Below, one piece after another: positions 29,690 to 39,310 of a DNA stretch of 64,000 nt. Within the stretch, counting starts at the first letter, position 1; every line of letters begins with the position of its first letter. The position numbers were made by a program, and so were the translations under genes. The notes beneath the pieces were generated by a model. It saw nothing but the letters and a program-made list of their open reading frames with translations. It did no database searches and was not told the origin of the DNA. Origin of the DNA: JAEMQF01 sp963775015 (GTDB lineage Bacteria > Pseudomonadota > Gammaproteobacteria > Burkholderiales > Burkholderiaceae_C); contig CAVZHI010000005.1 of the NCBI GenBank assembly GCA_963775015.1, forward strand, positions 186,001-250,000, read 5' to 3'.

Positions 29690-31507
29690 ATGACCCGCCA
29701 AATCCGCAACATCGCCATCATCGCCCACGTCGACCATGGCAAGACGACGCTCGTCGACCAGCTGCTGCGCCAGAGCGGAACGTTTCGCGCCAACGAAAAA
29801 GTCACCGAGCGCGTGATGGACAGCAACGACCTGGAGCGCGAGCGCGGCATCACGATCCTGGCGAAGAACTGCGCGGTCGAGTGGCAGGGCACGCACATCA
29901 ACATTGTCGACACGCCCGGCCACGCCGACTTCGGCGGCGAAGTCGAACGTGTGCTGTCGATGGTCGACAGCGTGCTGCTGCTTGTCGACGCGGTCGAAGG
30001 GCCGATGCCGCAAACGCGTTTCGTGACGCGCAAGGCGCTCGCGCTCGGCCTCAAACCCATCGTCGTCGTGAACAAGGTCGACCGCCCCGGCGCGCGGCCC
30101 GACTACGTGATCAACGCGACCTTCGACCTGTTCGACAAGCTGCACGCGAGCGAAGCGCAACTCGACTTTCCGGTGATCTTTGCCTCGGGCCTGAACGGCT
30201 GGGCGACGCTCAAACCCGGCGTGGTCGGCACGGATCTGGCGCCGTTGTTCGACGCGATCCTCAAGCACGTTCCAGCGCACGAAGGCAGCCCGGACGATCC
30301 GCTGCAATTGCAGATCTGCTCGCTCGACTACTCGAGTTACGTCGGGCGCATCGGCATCGGCCGGATCAACCAAGGGACGCTGCGGCCGTTGCAGGACGTC
30401 GCCGTCTACGCCGGGCCCGACAGCGCACCGCGCAAGGCGCGCGTGAACCAGGTGTTGAAGTTCGAAGGCCTGGAGCGCCAGCAGGCGACCGAAGCGCTGC
30501 CCGGCGACATCGTTCTCATCAACGGCATCGAAGACATCGGCATCGGCGTCACGCTCACCGAATTCGAGCGCCCGGTGCCGCTGCCGATGCTGCTCATCGA
30601 CGAGCCGACGTTGACGATGAATTTTTGCGTCAACAACTCGCCGCTCGCCGGACGCGAAGGCAAGTACGTGACGGGCCGGCAGATCCGGGATCGCCTGGAT
30701 CGGGAATTGCAATCGAACGTCGCGTTGCGCGTCAACGACACCGACGAAGACGGCATTTTTGAAGTGATGGGTCGCGGCGAATTGCATTTGACGATCCTGC
30801 TCGAGACGATGCGCCGCGAAGGCTACGAGCTCGCCGTGTCGCGCCCGCGAGTCGTGTTCCGCATGGTCGACGGCGAGCGCCACGAGCCGATCGAAATGCT
30901 CACGGCCGACGTCGAAGACCAGCACCAGGGCGCCGTGATGCAGGCGCTCGGTGAACGGCGCGGCGAACTCGCCAACATGGAACCCGACGGCAACGGCCGG
31001 GTGCGGCTGGACTACCGGATTCCGGCGCGCGGCCTGATCGGCTTCCAGAACGAATTCCTCAACATGACTCGCGGCACAGGCCTCATCAGCAACATTTTCG
31101 ACGGCTACGAGGCATTCCGTGGTGAGATCGAAGGGCGCAAGAACGGCGTGCTGATCAGCCAGGACGACGGCGAAGCGGTCACCTATTCGCTGGGCAAGCT
31201 CGATGACCGCGGCCGCATGTTCGTTCGCGCCGGCGATCCGCTTTATGAAGGCATGGTGATCGGCATCCACTCGCGCGACAACGACCTCGTCGTGAACGCC
31301 GTGCGCGGCAAGCAGCTCACCAACTTTCGCGTCAGCGGCAAGGAAGAGGCGATCAAGATCACGCCGGCGATCATCCTCACGCTCGAATACGCGGTGCAGT
31401 TCATCGCCGACGACGAATTGGTCGAGATCACGCCGAAGTCGATCCGCATCCGCAAGAGGCATCTGAAGGAGCACGACCGCAAGCGTGCGAGCCGGGAAAC
31501 GGCTTGA
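29690..31507 (+). CDS. typA: Ribosome-associated GTPase TypA/BipA
   Basis: A 605-residue translational GTPase that binds the ribosome under stress and helps 50S assembly at low temperature. The G domain has IIAHVDHGKTTLVDQLLRQS, DTPGHADFGGEVERV and NKVDRPGARPD. The C-terminal BipA-specific domain has GRGELHLTILLETMRREGYE and RGLIGFQNEFLNMTRGTG. The start at 29690 lies 11 bases after truB, so it may be read through from the operon. No terminator is obvious downstream. Confidence 0.97.
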   Translation: MTRQIRNIAIIAHVDHGKTTLVDQLLRQSGTFRANEKVTERVMDSNDLERERGITILAKNCAVEWQGTHINIVDTPGHADFGGEVERVLSMVDSVLLLVDAVEGPMPQTRFVTRKALALGLKPIVVVNKVDRPGARPDYVINATFDLFDKLHASEAQLDFPVIFASGLNGWATLKPGVVGTDLAPLFDAILKHVPAHEGSPDDPLQLQICSLDYSSYVGRIGIGRINQGTLRPLQDVAVYAGPDSAPRKARVNQVLKFEGLERQQATEALPGDIVLINGIEDIGIGVTLTEFERPVPLPMLLIDEPTLTMNFCVNNSPLAGREGKYVTGRQIRDRLDRELQSNVALRVNDTDEDGIFEVMGRGELHLTILLETMRREGYELAVSRPRVVFRMVDGERHEPIEMLTADVEDQHQGAVMQALGERRGELANMEPDGNGRVRLDYRIPARGLIGFQNEFLNMTRGTGLISNIFDGYEAFRGEIEGRKNGVLISQDDGEAVTYSLGKLDDRGRMFVRAGDPLYEGMVIGIHSRDNDLVVNAVRGKQLTNFRVSGKEEAIKITPAIILTLEYAVQFIADDELVEITPKSIRIRKRHLKEHDRKRASRETA

Positions 31508-31640
31508 ACCCCTTGGCGTTGCGCGACGTGCGACACGCTCAGCTCGATCTTCTTAGGGTGAGGCGCCCAAAGACCCGCCGGGCCAGCCGCTAACATCAAA
31601 GCCGAGTTCACTTGTCGGCGTCGATGGCCGGCTCGGCCGG

Positions 31641-32438
31641 ATGCCAACAACGCGCAATCAATCCCATCATGCCCTGCGCCCGCCTCACGCGCTGCTGATG
31701 ATGCTCGAGGCCAGGGCACCCCTGGAATTGGCCGCGCTCGTCGCGACGACGCCATGGCTGCGCAAGTTGCCGCGCGGCGACGGTCATGCCGTGATGGTGT
31801 TTCCAGGCCTGGCGGCGAACGACTTCACGACGCGGCCGTTGCGAAGATTCCTCGATCGCCTCGGCTATCAAACGGTCGGCTGGGGCCAGGGCTTCAACGT
31901 CGGCCCTCGCAGCGGCGTGCTTGCGCGCTGCAAGGAGAACTTGCGCAAACTCGTTGAGCGCAACACCGGGCCCGTGAGCCTGATCGGCTGGAGCCTGGGC
32001 GGAATCTACGCGCGCGAACTCGCCAAGGAGTTGCCCGGGCAGACACGCTGCGTCATCACGCTCGGCACGCCGTTCACCGGCCATCCGCGAGCGACGAACG
32101 CCTGGCGGCTGTTCGAGTTCCTGAGCGGCCAGGATGTCCACGACCCGAAGATGCTCGCGCAAGTCCGCAATCCGCCTCCGGTTCCCACGACGTCGATCTA
32201 CTCGCGCAGCGACGGCGTGGTGGCGTGGCAGTGCAGCGTCAGCGAGCCCGGGCCGCAAATCGAAAACATCGAAGTCCAGGCGAGCCACTTCGGCATGGGC
32301 CTGAACCCGATGGCGCTGTACGCCGTCGCGGACCGGCTCGCGCAAGCCCACGGCGCATGGCGGCCCTTCGACGCCGCAGGCGTGCGGCGCTGGTTCTTCC
32401 GCGCTGCGCGCGCCCAGGCTTCGCGCCAACCCGGCTGA
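31641..32438 (+). CDS. Alpha/beta hydrolase (lipase/esterase-like)
   Basis: A 265-residue hydrolase. The nucleophile elbow is LIGWSLGGIYARELAKEL (Ser in GWSLGG), preceded by VMVFPGLAANDFTTRPLRRF, as in alpha/beta hydrolases. YSRSDGVVAWQCSV supplies a probable catalytic Asp region, and ASHFGMGLNPMALYAVADRL the His. There is no signal peptide, so it should act in the cytoplasm. It precedes a second, unrelated hydrolase by four bases. The substrate is unknown. Confidence 0.8.
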   Translation: MPTTRNQSHHALRPPHALLMMLEARAPLELAALVATTPWLRKLPRGDGHAVMVFPGLAANDFTTRPLRRFLDRLGYQTVGWGQGFNVGPRSGVLARCKENLRKLVERNTGPVSLIGWSLGGIYARELAKELPGQTRCVITLGTPFTGHPRATNAWRLFEFLSGQDVHDPKMLAQVRNPPPVPTTSIYSRSDGVVAWQCSVSEPGPQIENIEVQASHFGMGLNPMALYAVADRLAQAHGAWRPFDAAGVRRWFFRAARAQASRQPG

Positions 32439-32442
32439 ACGC

Positions 32443-33339
32443 ATGCAGATCGGCGCCAACGGCATCACGCTCGAAGTCGAGGACCACGGCTCGCCGGCGA
32501 ATGAGCCGCTGCTGCTCATCATGGGCCTCGGAATGCAACTGGTTGCCTGGCCCGAAGGCCTGGTCGACGCGCTGGTTCGGCGCGGGTTTCGCGTCATCCG
32601 CTTCGACAACCGCGACATCGGCCTGAGCCAGAACTTCGACAGCTTCGGCGTTCCGAATGTCGCGCTCGACGTGTTCAAGCACATGCTGCACCTTCCCGTG
32701 CACAGCGCCTACCAACTGTCTGACATGGCCGACGACGCAGCCGGCGTGCTCGCCGCGCTCGGGGTGGCGAGCGCGCATGTGTTCGGCGTCTCGATGGGCG
32801 GCATGGTGGCGCAGCACCTGGCGCAGCGGCATCGCAGTCGCGTGAAAGGCCTGACGTTGATGATGACGAGCAGCGGTGCGCGGCACTTGCCCGGGCCGTC
32901 GATGAAGGTGCGCACGGCGATGCTGTCGCGCCCGAAAGACCCACGCGACATGGCGGCCATCCTCGCCTACTACGTGCGCCTGTACCGGCTCATCGGCAGT
33001 CCGGGGTTCCCCAGCCCTGACGCCGAGGTTGCGCAGCGTGTGCAGGGCTGGGTGCGGCGCTCCTATCGGCCGGCGGCGAACTTGCGCCAGCTCATGGCGA
33101 TCGCCGCCGACGGCGACCGCTCGGCGATGCTGCGCCAGCTCCAAGTCCCGACGCATGTGATTCACGGCCGGGACGACGTCCTCGTGCCCTTGCCCGCGGG
33201 CAAAGACCTCGCGGCAAAGATAGCCGGCGCAACGCTCGAGATCGTCGACGGCATGGGCCACGACCTGCCGGCGGCGCTGTGGCCGAGGTTTGTCCACAGC
33301 ATCGAGTCCTTGGCCGGCCGCAACACCACGCCCGCCTGA
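32443..33339 (+). CDS. Alpha/beta hydrolase
   Basis: A 298-residue hydrolase. It has LLLIMGLGMQLVAWPEGLVD (oxyanion region), RFDNRDIGLSQNFDS, the nucleophile elbow HVFGVSMGGMVAQHLAQRH, VIHGRDDVLVP with a likely Asp, and IVDGMGHDLP with the His. The partial protein at the right window edge (63629) is of the same subfamily. Four bases separate it from the previous hydrolase, so the two are probably co-transcribed. Esters or epoxides are possible substrates; none is shown by context. Confidence 0.82.
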   Translation: MQIGANGITLEVEDHGSPANEPLLLIMGLGMQLVAWPEGLVDALVRRGFRVIRFDNRDIGLSQNFDSFGVPNVALDVFKHMLHLPVHSAYQLSDMADDAAGVLAALGVASAHVFGVSMGGMVAQHLAQRHRSRVKGLTLMMTSSGARHLPGPSMKVRTAMLSRPKDPRDMAAILAYYVRLYRLIGSPGFPSPDAEVAQRVQGWVRRSYRPAANLRQLMAIAADGDRSAMLRQLQVPTHVIHGRDDVLVPLPAGKDLAAKIAGATLEIVDGMGHDLPAALWPRFVHSIESLAGRNTTPA

Positions 33340-33469
33340 GCCTGCGCAAGCGCCGGCCGTCGGATCGGCTGGCCACACGGCCCCCTCGTTACAGGGGACC
33401 CGTCTTGTGCGCCGACGCAAAAGACGCGACCATTGCCATCGTGAATTGCTTCGCGAAATTGGCAGCCCC

Positions 33470-34093
33470 ATGAAATTGCATCTTGTGTCGATCGGCGGCG
33501 CGTTGATCCTGCTCTTGCTGTTGAACGTCGCGTTCGCCCAACCCGACGCCGGCAAGGCGGCGGTGGAGCGATGCGAAACCGCGGTCGCGGAAACCGTCAA
33601 GCGCATGCGCGGCGCGGCGGCGCAGGAACTGCAATTTGCCGCGGCCAAACGCAGCCTGTTGCCGGCGCAAGAAGACGAGACGAGCGTGCAGGGCGCGGGG
33701 CGCTACAGCGGCCGGAGCAGCGGCACGCATGGTTTCAGCTACAGCTGCGCCTACAACGCCAAGACCGGCGCCACGTCGGGCGTCATGTTTCGCGAAACCG
33801 GCGAGCCCAGCCAAGCCGAAGTAGCGTGGCAGCCCGACATGACGCACGTCTCACCCGAGGCGTGCGAGGCGGCGAGCGCTGCCGAGTTGAAGCAGAAGTT
33901 TCCGCGCGTGGCGCGCATCTCCTTCGGCTCCGACTCGCGCCAGCTCAGCCCCGCTGCCGACGCGTACACGAGCAGCCTCGCCGGGTTGGGCGCGGTGCAG
34001 CGCGCGCCCGGCATGCAAGCGGTGCCGTTCAACTACCGCTGCGACATCGATACGCGCAACGGCCGCATCGTCAGCGTGCAGACGTCGCCCTGA
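33470..34093 (+). CDS. Small exported protein of unknown function
   Basis: A 207-residue protein with a clear Sec signal (MKLHLVSIGGALILLLLLNV, cleavage near AFA-QPDAG). The mature part has four Cys residues (RCETAV, SYSCAYNA, EACEAAS, YRCDIDT), possibly two disulfides for a periplasmic fold. I do not recognise a family. It starts 130 bases after the second hydrolase and is flanked on the right by the broken cyclase gene on the other strand. The ribosome binding site is weak. Confidence 0.6.
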   Translation: MKLHLVSIGGALILLLLLNVAFAQPDAGKAAVERCETAVAETVKRMRGAAAQELQFAAAKRSLLPAQEDETSVQGAGRYSGRSSGTHGFSYSCAYNAKTGATSGVMFRETGEPSQAEVAWQPDMTHVSPEACEAASAAELKQKFPRVARISFGSDSRQLSPAADAYTSSLAGLGAVQRAPGMQAVPFNYRCDIDTRNGRIVSVQTSP

Positions 34094-34198
34094 GGGCGGC
34101 GCGCGCACGGACCTCGGCGCCTCGGCGCGCCGCTCATACCCATTCGCATTCAATTCTTTCGCCTGCGCGCCGATCTTCAGACTGACGACTTGCATCAG

Positions 34199-37137
34199 TC
34201 AGGCGAGCGTCGTGCGGAGCGCTGCGATCTTGCGGCCAGCTTCGGAGTCGGGCCCGGCGCCCATCGCTTCCGCCACCGTCTCGGCGGCGGCGAGCGCGGC
34301 GCGCGCGGCGTCGACGGTCGCCCGCCGCGAGCTCGGCGTACCCGCAGTCGCAAAGAAGTACCGCGAGCCCCAGCTGGTCGCCGACTTCCCGCAGCAAGGC
34401 CTCGCCCGCTTCGGAGCGCTTCGCGGGCTTCGCCGAACCGTCCCAGCCTGGCCAGGAGTTCGCCGCAGGCGGCCGAGATCGGCGCCCTCGGCGCGGCGGT
34501 TGCCCACCGCGCGATGGATGGCGAGAGCTTGGTCGCAAGTGAATCAGCGCCTCCTCCATCCGGCCCTGGTCGCGAAGAACATTGGCCAGGGCACCGAGGA
34601 TGACGCCCTCGAATACGCGATCGCCCACCTCGCGGCCGATCGCGAGAGCGTCCTCGCAGCGTTCGCGTGCCTCGTCCAGCCGGCCCTGGTCGCTGCAGAG
34701 CAGGCCGAGGTTGCCGATGACGATCCCCTCGTCGCGGCGGTTGCCCACCTCGCGGTGGATGGCGAGGGCCTGCTGGTAGTGGGCTCCGGCCTCCTCCAGC
34801 CTTCCCTGTTCGCGGTACACGTTGCCGAGATTGCTCGTGTCGATGCCCTCGATGCGGCGGTTGCCCACCTCGCGATGGATGGCGAGGGCCTGTTCGAAGT
34901 GCGCGCGCGCTTCCTCCAGCCGGCCTTGCACGGCGTGCAGGATGCCGAGATTGCCGATGAGATTGCCTTCGAGGCGGCGATTGCCGACCTCGCGCGCGAT
35001 CGCGAGCGAAGCCTTCAAGATGCGTCCGCGCGTCGTCCATCCGTCCCTGATCGCGGCGGAGGTTGCCAAGACTGACGAGAATGCTCGCTTCGCGACGCCG
35101 GTCGCCGATGCCGCGCGAAAGCGCGAGCGCTTGCTCGAGTCCCGTCGCCGCCTCCTCGCTGCGACCCGCTCGGCGACACGCCATGGCGCGCGCCTGCAGT
35201 GCCGCGGCACGCTGCGACTGCATCGAGCGTGTCGACCGCGAGCACCTGCGAGCCGAGATCGATCCCCAGCGCGCATGGTCCCTGCAGCTCCAGCACTTCC
35301 CAGATCGCCCGATACGCGGCGACCGCGATCTCGCCGTCCGCGCGCCGCACCGCCCTGCGGCAGGCGGCGACGAGATTGTCGAGCTCGAGCGCGAGCGCGC
35401 GGCGCCGCTTGACGCCGCCGTGGCGGGAGAGCGCCTCGATCGCCTCGTCGGTTCCGAAGCCTGCGAAGTACCGCCCGTGCCGTTCCTCGGCCAGCCGACT
35501 CGCCGGCTGCCCGCTCGCTTCGAGCTTCTCCGCCGCGTACTCGTGGATGCTCAGGTACATCCCGAAGTACGGCTCCTCGATGTCGTAGCGGCTCTGCGCG
35601 GTCGGGACCCAGGTGCGCAGCAGGCTCTTGTCCGAGAGCGCCTGCACCACGTCCATTGCCGGCGGCGCCTGCGGCCACGCGCGACAGGTCGAGCACCGCT
35701 TCGGCGGCCTCGAGCGTGAAGCCGCCCTCGAACACCGAGCACTGGGCGAAGGCGGCCTGCTCCCACGGCGTGAGCAGGTCCCACGACCAGTCGATCGCGG
35801 CTCTGAGCGTGGCCTGGCGCGCCGCCGCGCCGCGGGCGCCGGCGAGCAGGCTGAAGCGGTCGCGCATCCGCTCGACGATCTGCGCCGGCGAGAGCACCCG
35901 CACGCGCGCCGCCGCCAGCTCGATGGCGAGCGGCAGACCGTCGAGCAGGCGCACGACCTCGGCGACCGCGGCGCGGTTGCCCTCGCCGAGGACGAAGTCC
36001 GGCTGCTGCGCGCGGGCGCGGGCAGCGAAGAGGTCGATCGCATCCATCGTCCAAGGGCAGCGGCTCGACGGGGAAGATCTCCTCGCCCGGCAGGTGGAGC
36101 CGCTCGCGGCTGGTGACGACGAACGCCGCGTCGGGCGCCCGGTCGAGCCAGCGACCGAGCGTCGCCGGCGCGTGCTCCACGACCTGCTCGAAGTTGTCGA
36201 GGATGACCAGGCAGCGGCCGCGGCCGGCGATGGCGTGGCCGAGTTGCACGCCGGGTCGTCCTTGCCGAGCGGGACCTCGAGCGCGGACGCGACCGCGAAG
36301 AAGATGCCGTCGAGCGAACGCGCCTCGGACAGATCGCAGAAGTAGACGCCGCCCGGCCAATCGCCGAGCCAGGTCCAGCCATAGCGGCGGACGAAGCGCG
36401 TCTTGCCGGTGCCGCCCGGGCCGAGCACGGTGACCAGCCGGGCGCCGGCGTCGAGTCGTGCCGCGAGCGCGCGCAGCTCCGCGGTCCGGCCGACGAACGC
36501 ATCGCGCTCGGCGGGAAGGTTGTGGCGGACCTCGCGCACCGGGCGCCAGAGGTCGCCCGCGCGCACGACGCGGTAGGCCTTGTCGGCATCCGGCGGGCGG
36601 CGAAAACGGCGACAGAGCCGCGCACGCCCAGCTCGAAGATCTCGACCGGCTCCTCGACCCCTTTGAGGCGGTAGTGGCCGTGGCTCTCGATCTCCGCGCC
36701 CTCGGGGAGCGCGTCGCCGAGCGCTTCGCGCGCGGCAGCGCTCATCAGCGTCTGCCCGCCGCCGGCGAGCGCCATGACGCGGCGGCGAGCGGCTTGGCCA
36801 GGCCCTCGACCTCGATCGGCTTTGCGCCGCGGGCGATGTCCTCGGCAGTGTTCTCGCGCAGGGTGACCGCGCCCGACATGGATGCCGACCCGGGCGCGAA
36901 GCGCGAGATCGGCGAGTGCCTCGTGATAGGCGAGCGCGTAGCTGGCCGCGTCTGCCACTTCGTCGAACAGCAGGAAGAAGCCGTCGGTGCGATCGATCTC
37001 GCGCCGTGATGGCGGGCAGGAGATCGCGGGCCCGACGGTCGTGCGCGGCCCAGACCTCCGCGCGCGCACGTCGCCGAGGCGCTCGACCAACGGGTACTGT
37101 CCACCACGTCGGTAAAGAGGAGGGCATGTTTGGTCAT
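34199..37137 (-). pseudogene. Adenylate/guanylate cyclase-AAA ATPase-TPR protein, multiply frameshifted
   Basis: Pieced together across frames, this was a protein of about 970 residues. It starts MTKHALLFTDVVDSTR with a class III nucleotide cyclase domain (TDGFFLLFDEVADAASYALA, RARVGIHVGAVTLRENTAED). An NTPase domain follows, with VTVLGPGGTGKTRFVRRYGW (Walker A) and CLVILDNFEQVVEHAPATLG (Walker B), and then LDGLPLAIELAAARVRVLSP. A TPR tail repeats EVGNRRxEG-xxGNLG-xxxQGRLEEA about every 40 residues. At least eight frame changes are needed, far denser than elsewhere, though no plain nonsense codons are seen in the conserved stretches. Decay or very poor local assembly are both possible. Related proteins sense signals and regulate transcription or defence. 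Confidence 0.72.
34520..35060 (-). repeat. Tandem 120-bp TPR-coding repeats
   Basis: Within the broken cyclase gene, about four near-identical 120-base units each encode one 40-residue TPR with a GNRR motif. Units are in head-to-tail register. They are protein repeats, not a CRISPR array: there are no short spacers and the units are coding. Confidence 0.7.
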
Positions 37138-37481
37138 GTTACGAAGACCCAAACCGCATCAGCGCCTGGCTATACGCTAGCGCGCCATCGGCTCGCTCAT
37201 ATTAGGCCACCAGTGGACAGCTTACTTGGATTCGACGGAAGAAGCGGGTGCTGCGTGAGTGCCACTCGCCATCGAACTGGCGGCTGCACCGAGCTCGCTG
37301 GAGGGCATCGCAAGGCGTGCTGATGTGTCAATCAGCTTATCAACTGGAGTAGGAGTTTCTCAACGGGACGGGCCGACCGGTGCCAGTGGCCAGCCGCTGT
37401 GGAGGAAAGGCGCTGCGACCGTTCTGGCCGATTGCGAACATTCCAAACTCGCGTGTCTTATGCGACGAGCGCCAATCGGAA
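37138..37481. other. Gene-poor gap with a relic ATPase fragment
   Basis: These 344 bases hold no intact gene. At 37259-37300 on the plus strand, the text reads PLAIELAAAPSSLEGIAR from a GTG. The first nine residues match the LPLAIELAAARVRVLSP segment of the neighbouring cyclase-ATPase gene. It looks like a broken remnant of a second such gene in the opposite direction. Elsewhere in the gap I see nothing functional. Confidence 0.4.
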
Positions 37482-37835
37482 TCAAGCGCAGGGTGTGTCG
37501 ACTCCCAGGCGCACGTAGACCGCGTCACCGTCGACCTCTGCCGGGTAGGTCCGCAGCGCCTGCGTGCAGGGCTGCGCCGTTGCTTCGCCCGTGATGATGT
37601 CGAAGCGTCCACTGTGCCACGCGCATTCGACTTGGCAACCGTGTTGCGTGCCTTCGTCGATGAGCGACGCGTTGCCGTGCGTGCACAGATCGTCGGTGAC
37701 GTAAATCCTGTCCGCGACGCGATAAATCGCGACGCGCTGCAAGTCGGGCAGGAAGCCTTCGGCGATCGTGCCTTCGGTGACATCGGACAGGCTGCACAGG
37801 CGGTGGCGAATGCGGGGCAACTCCATGTCGCTCAC
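37482..37835 (-). CDS. Rieske-type ferredoxin
   Basis: A 117-residue [2Fe-2S] Rieske protein. The cluster ligands are in DDLCTHGNASL (Cys-x-His) and VECAWHSGRFD (Cys-x2-His), the spacing of dioxygenase-system ferredoxins. It would pass electrons to the terminal oxygenase encoded upstream. A GTG at 37835 overlaps the SDR stop (GTGA); ATG 37826 is the alternative start and gives 114 residues. It is the last gene of the dioxygenase operon. The reductase needed to feed it is not in the window. Confidence 0.9.
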   Translation of the reverse strand: MSDMELPRIRHRLCSLSDVTEGTIAEGFLPDLQRVAIYRVADRIYVTDDLCTHGNASLIDEGTQHGCQVECAWHSGRFDIITGEATAQPCTQALRTYPAEVDGDAVYVRLGVDTPCA

Positions 37836-38626
37836 AACATCGTGCTGCCGCCGTTGACGCTGATGACTTGCCCGGTCACGAACGAGGCTTCGCTGGAGGC
37901 GAGGTAGCTCACCATCGACGCGACCTCTTCCATTTCGGCGGCGCGCCCCATCGGAATGACGCTCAAGATGCGCTGTGCGAGGTCAGGCTTCCTGGCAACG
38001 AAGTCGGCGAGCTGCGGCGTGTTCACTGCGCACGGCGCGACCGTGTTGACGGTGATTCCGTCGCGCGCGAATTCGCGCGCCAGGCCGGTCGTCAAACCGT
38101 GCATACCGCCTTTGGCGGCGTTGTACGCGGCGTGGTCGAACAGACCGTTGCGAACCGAATCGGCGCCGAGCATGACGATGCGCCCGTAGCCGCGTTCGCG
38201 CATCGAGGGCAGGGCGGCGCGGCAGCACCAGATCGCGGTCCACAGATTGCGGGCTATCGTCTGCTCGAGCGTGGCCGGCGTGTGTTCGAGAAACGGCAGG
38301 ATCACGCCGCCGCCGGCGTTGTTGACGAGGATGTCGATGCGGCCGAACGCGGCGAGGGTGGTGGCGATCAGTTCATTCGCGGTCACCTCGAGCGAAAGGT
38401 CGCCGGCGTGGCTGATCGCCTCCAAGCCTTCGGCGCGCACGCTCTCGAGGCTCAGCGCCAATTCCGCGGCGTCGGCGTCGGCGAGCACAAGCCGGGCACC
38501 GTCGCGCGCCAGGCGCAGTGCGAGCTCGCGGCCGATGCCGCGCGCCGCACCGGTGACGATCGCGACCCGGCCAAGGTGCGGCTGGGCGAGGGTTGCGGCG
38601 TGTGAAGGCGTCGCGTTCATGGGCAT
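37832..38626 (-). CDS. Short-chain dehydrogenase, cis-diol dehydrogenase type
   Basis: A 264-residue classical SDR starting MPMNATPSHAATLAQPHLGR, with AGGTGA six bases before. It has the cofactor motif VTGAARGIGRELALRL, NNAGGG, the catalytic Tyr-x3-Lys in HAAYNAAKGGMHGLTTGL, and an acidic residue after beta-2 (LADADAAEL) that suggests NAD. In this operon it would oxidise the cis-dihydrodiol made by the dioxygenase, restoring the aromatic ring (BenD-like role, inferred from context). It overlaps the ferredoxin start and is separated from the beta subunit by a repeat element. Confidence 0.85.
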   Translation of the reverse strand: MPMNATPSHAATLAQPHLGRVAIVTGAARGIGRELALRLARDGARLVLADADAAELALSLESVRAEGLEAISHAGDLSLEVTANELIATTLAAFGRIDILVNNAGGGVILPFLEHTPATLEQTIARNLWTAIWCCRAALPSMRERGYGRIVMLGADSVRNGLFDHAAYNAAKGGMHGLTTGLAREFARDGITVNTVAPCAVNTPQLADFVARKPDLAQRILSVIPMGRAAEMEEVASMVSYLASSEASFVTGQVISVNGGSTML

Positions 38627-38663
38627 GGGTTCACCTGATGAGCCACATGGTCCAGCCACCCCT

Positions 38664-38771
38664 CGTCATACCGGCGAAGGCCGGTATCCACTCGTTGAAG
38701 CCGCACGTTCGGCGAATTGTTCATCGGATCCTTCCAGTGGATCCCGGCGACGGCGTACGCCGGGATGACGA
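38664..38771. repeat. Inverted-repeat intergenic element, copy 1
   Basis: The left part (CATACCGGCGAAGGCCGGTA) and right part (GTGGATCCCGGCGACGGCGT and its complement) each fold into a hairpin, and the outer ends GTCAT and ATGAC are inverted. It lies between the dioxygenase beta subunit gene and the SDR gene. Copies 2 and 3 at 48262 and 56371 are shorter (75 bases). Confidence 0.75.
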
Positions 38772-38798
38772 ACTTATTGGGTTCATGAGGGGCGCAAC

Positions 38799-39297
38799 TC
38801 ACAGCAAGATGCTGATTCGCCCCTGCGGGCGCAGCGAATCCAGGTCGAGCGTGCAGCGCTTGTAGGCGATTCGCAGGCCGGCCGCGCTTCGCACCAACCT
38901 GTGCTCGCTGCTGCCGATGTAGGTGTCGGTGACGCCGCCCTTGGTACGGTAGGTGACGAAGGCGCTGCCGACGCGGCAGTGCTGCGCGCCGTTTTCCAGG
39001 ATCCGCACATTGCTCACGAGGTGCCGCGTCTTCGAGCGCGGCTGCTCGGAGAACGCGGTTTTCTTCAGCAGGCGTTTCACGCGTTCGCTGAGGCGAAAAG
39101 CGTCGTCGGCGATGTAGAACAGGCTGGTTTCGGGCTGTGCGCCCGGCGCGAGGTCGGTGGCGGGAACCTGGTAGCGCGCGTCGGCGGTGTAGAGCGCGAG
39201 CCAGTCGTCGAGTTGCCAGTCGTCGAGCAGCGCCGCTTCCTCGATAGAGGAAGTCTTCGATTTCGCTGCGCGTGAACGTCGGTTGAGGAGACTGCAT
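38799..39297 (-). CDS. Ring-hydroxylating dioxygenase beta subunit (one frameshift)
   Basis: The small structural subunit of an aromatic-ring dioxygenase. It starts MQSPQPTFTRSEIEDFLY at 39297. One extra base near 39243 breaks the frame; after it EEAALLDDWQLDDWLALYTA is read, a standard beta-subunit opening. The rest (TKGGVTDTYIGSSEHRLVRS, AYKRCTLDLDSL) matches SnoaL-fold beta subunits of the benzoate/toluate/cumate group. The length is about 165 residues, as expected. It follows the alpha subunit stop by 13 bases. Confidence 0.85.
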
Positions 39298-39310
39298 GGT
39301 GCTCGCGCCC

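Noticed and set aside
34520..35060. Regular 120-base repeats that could look like a CRISPR array
   Set aside because: The units are contiguous, coding and give TPR motifs; there are no spacers and no cas genes.
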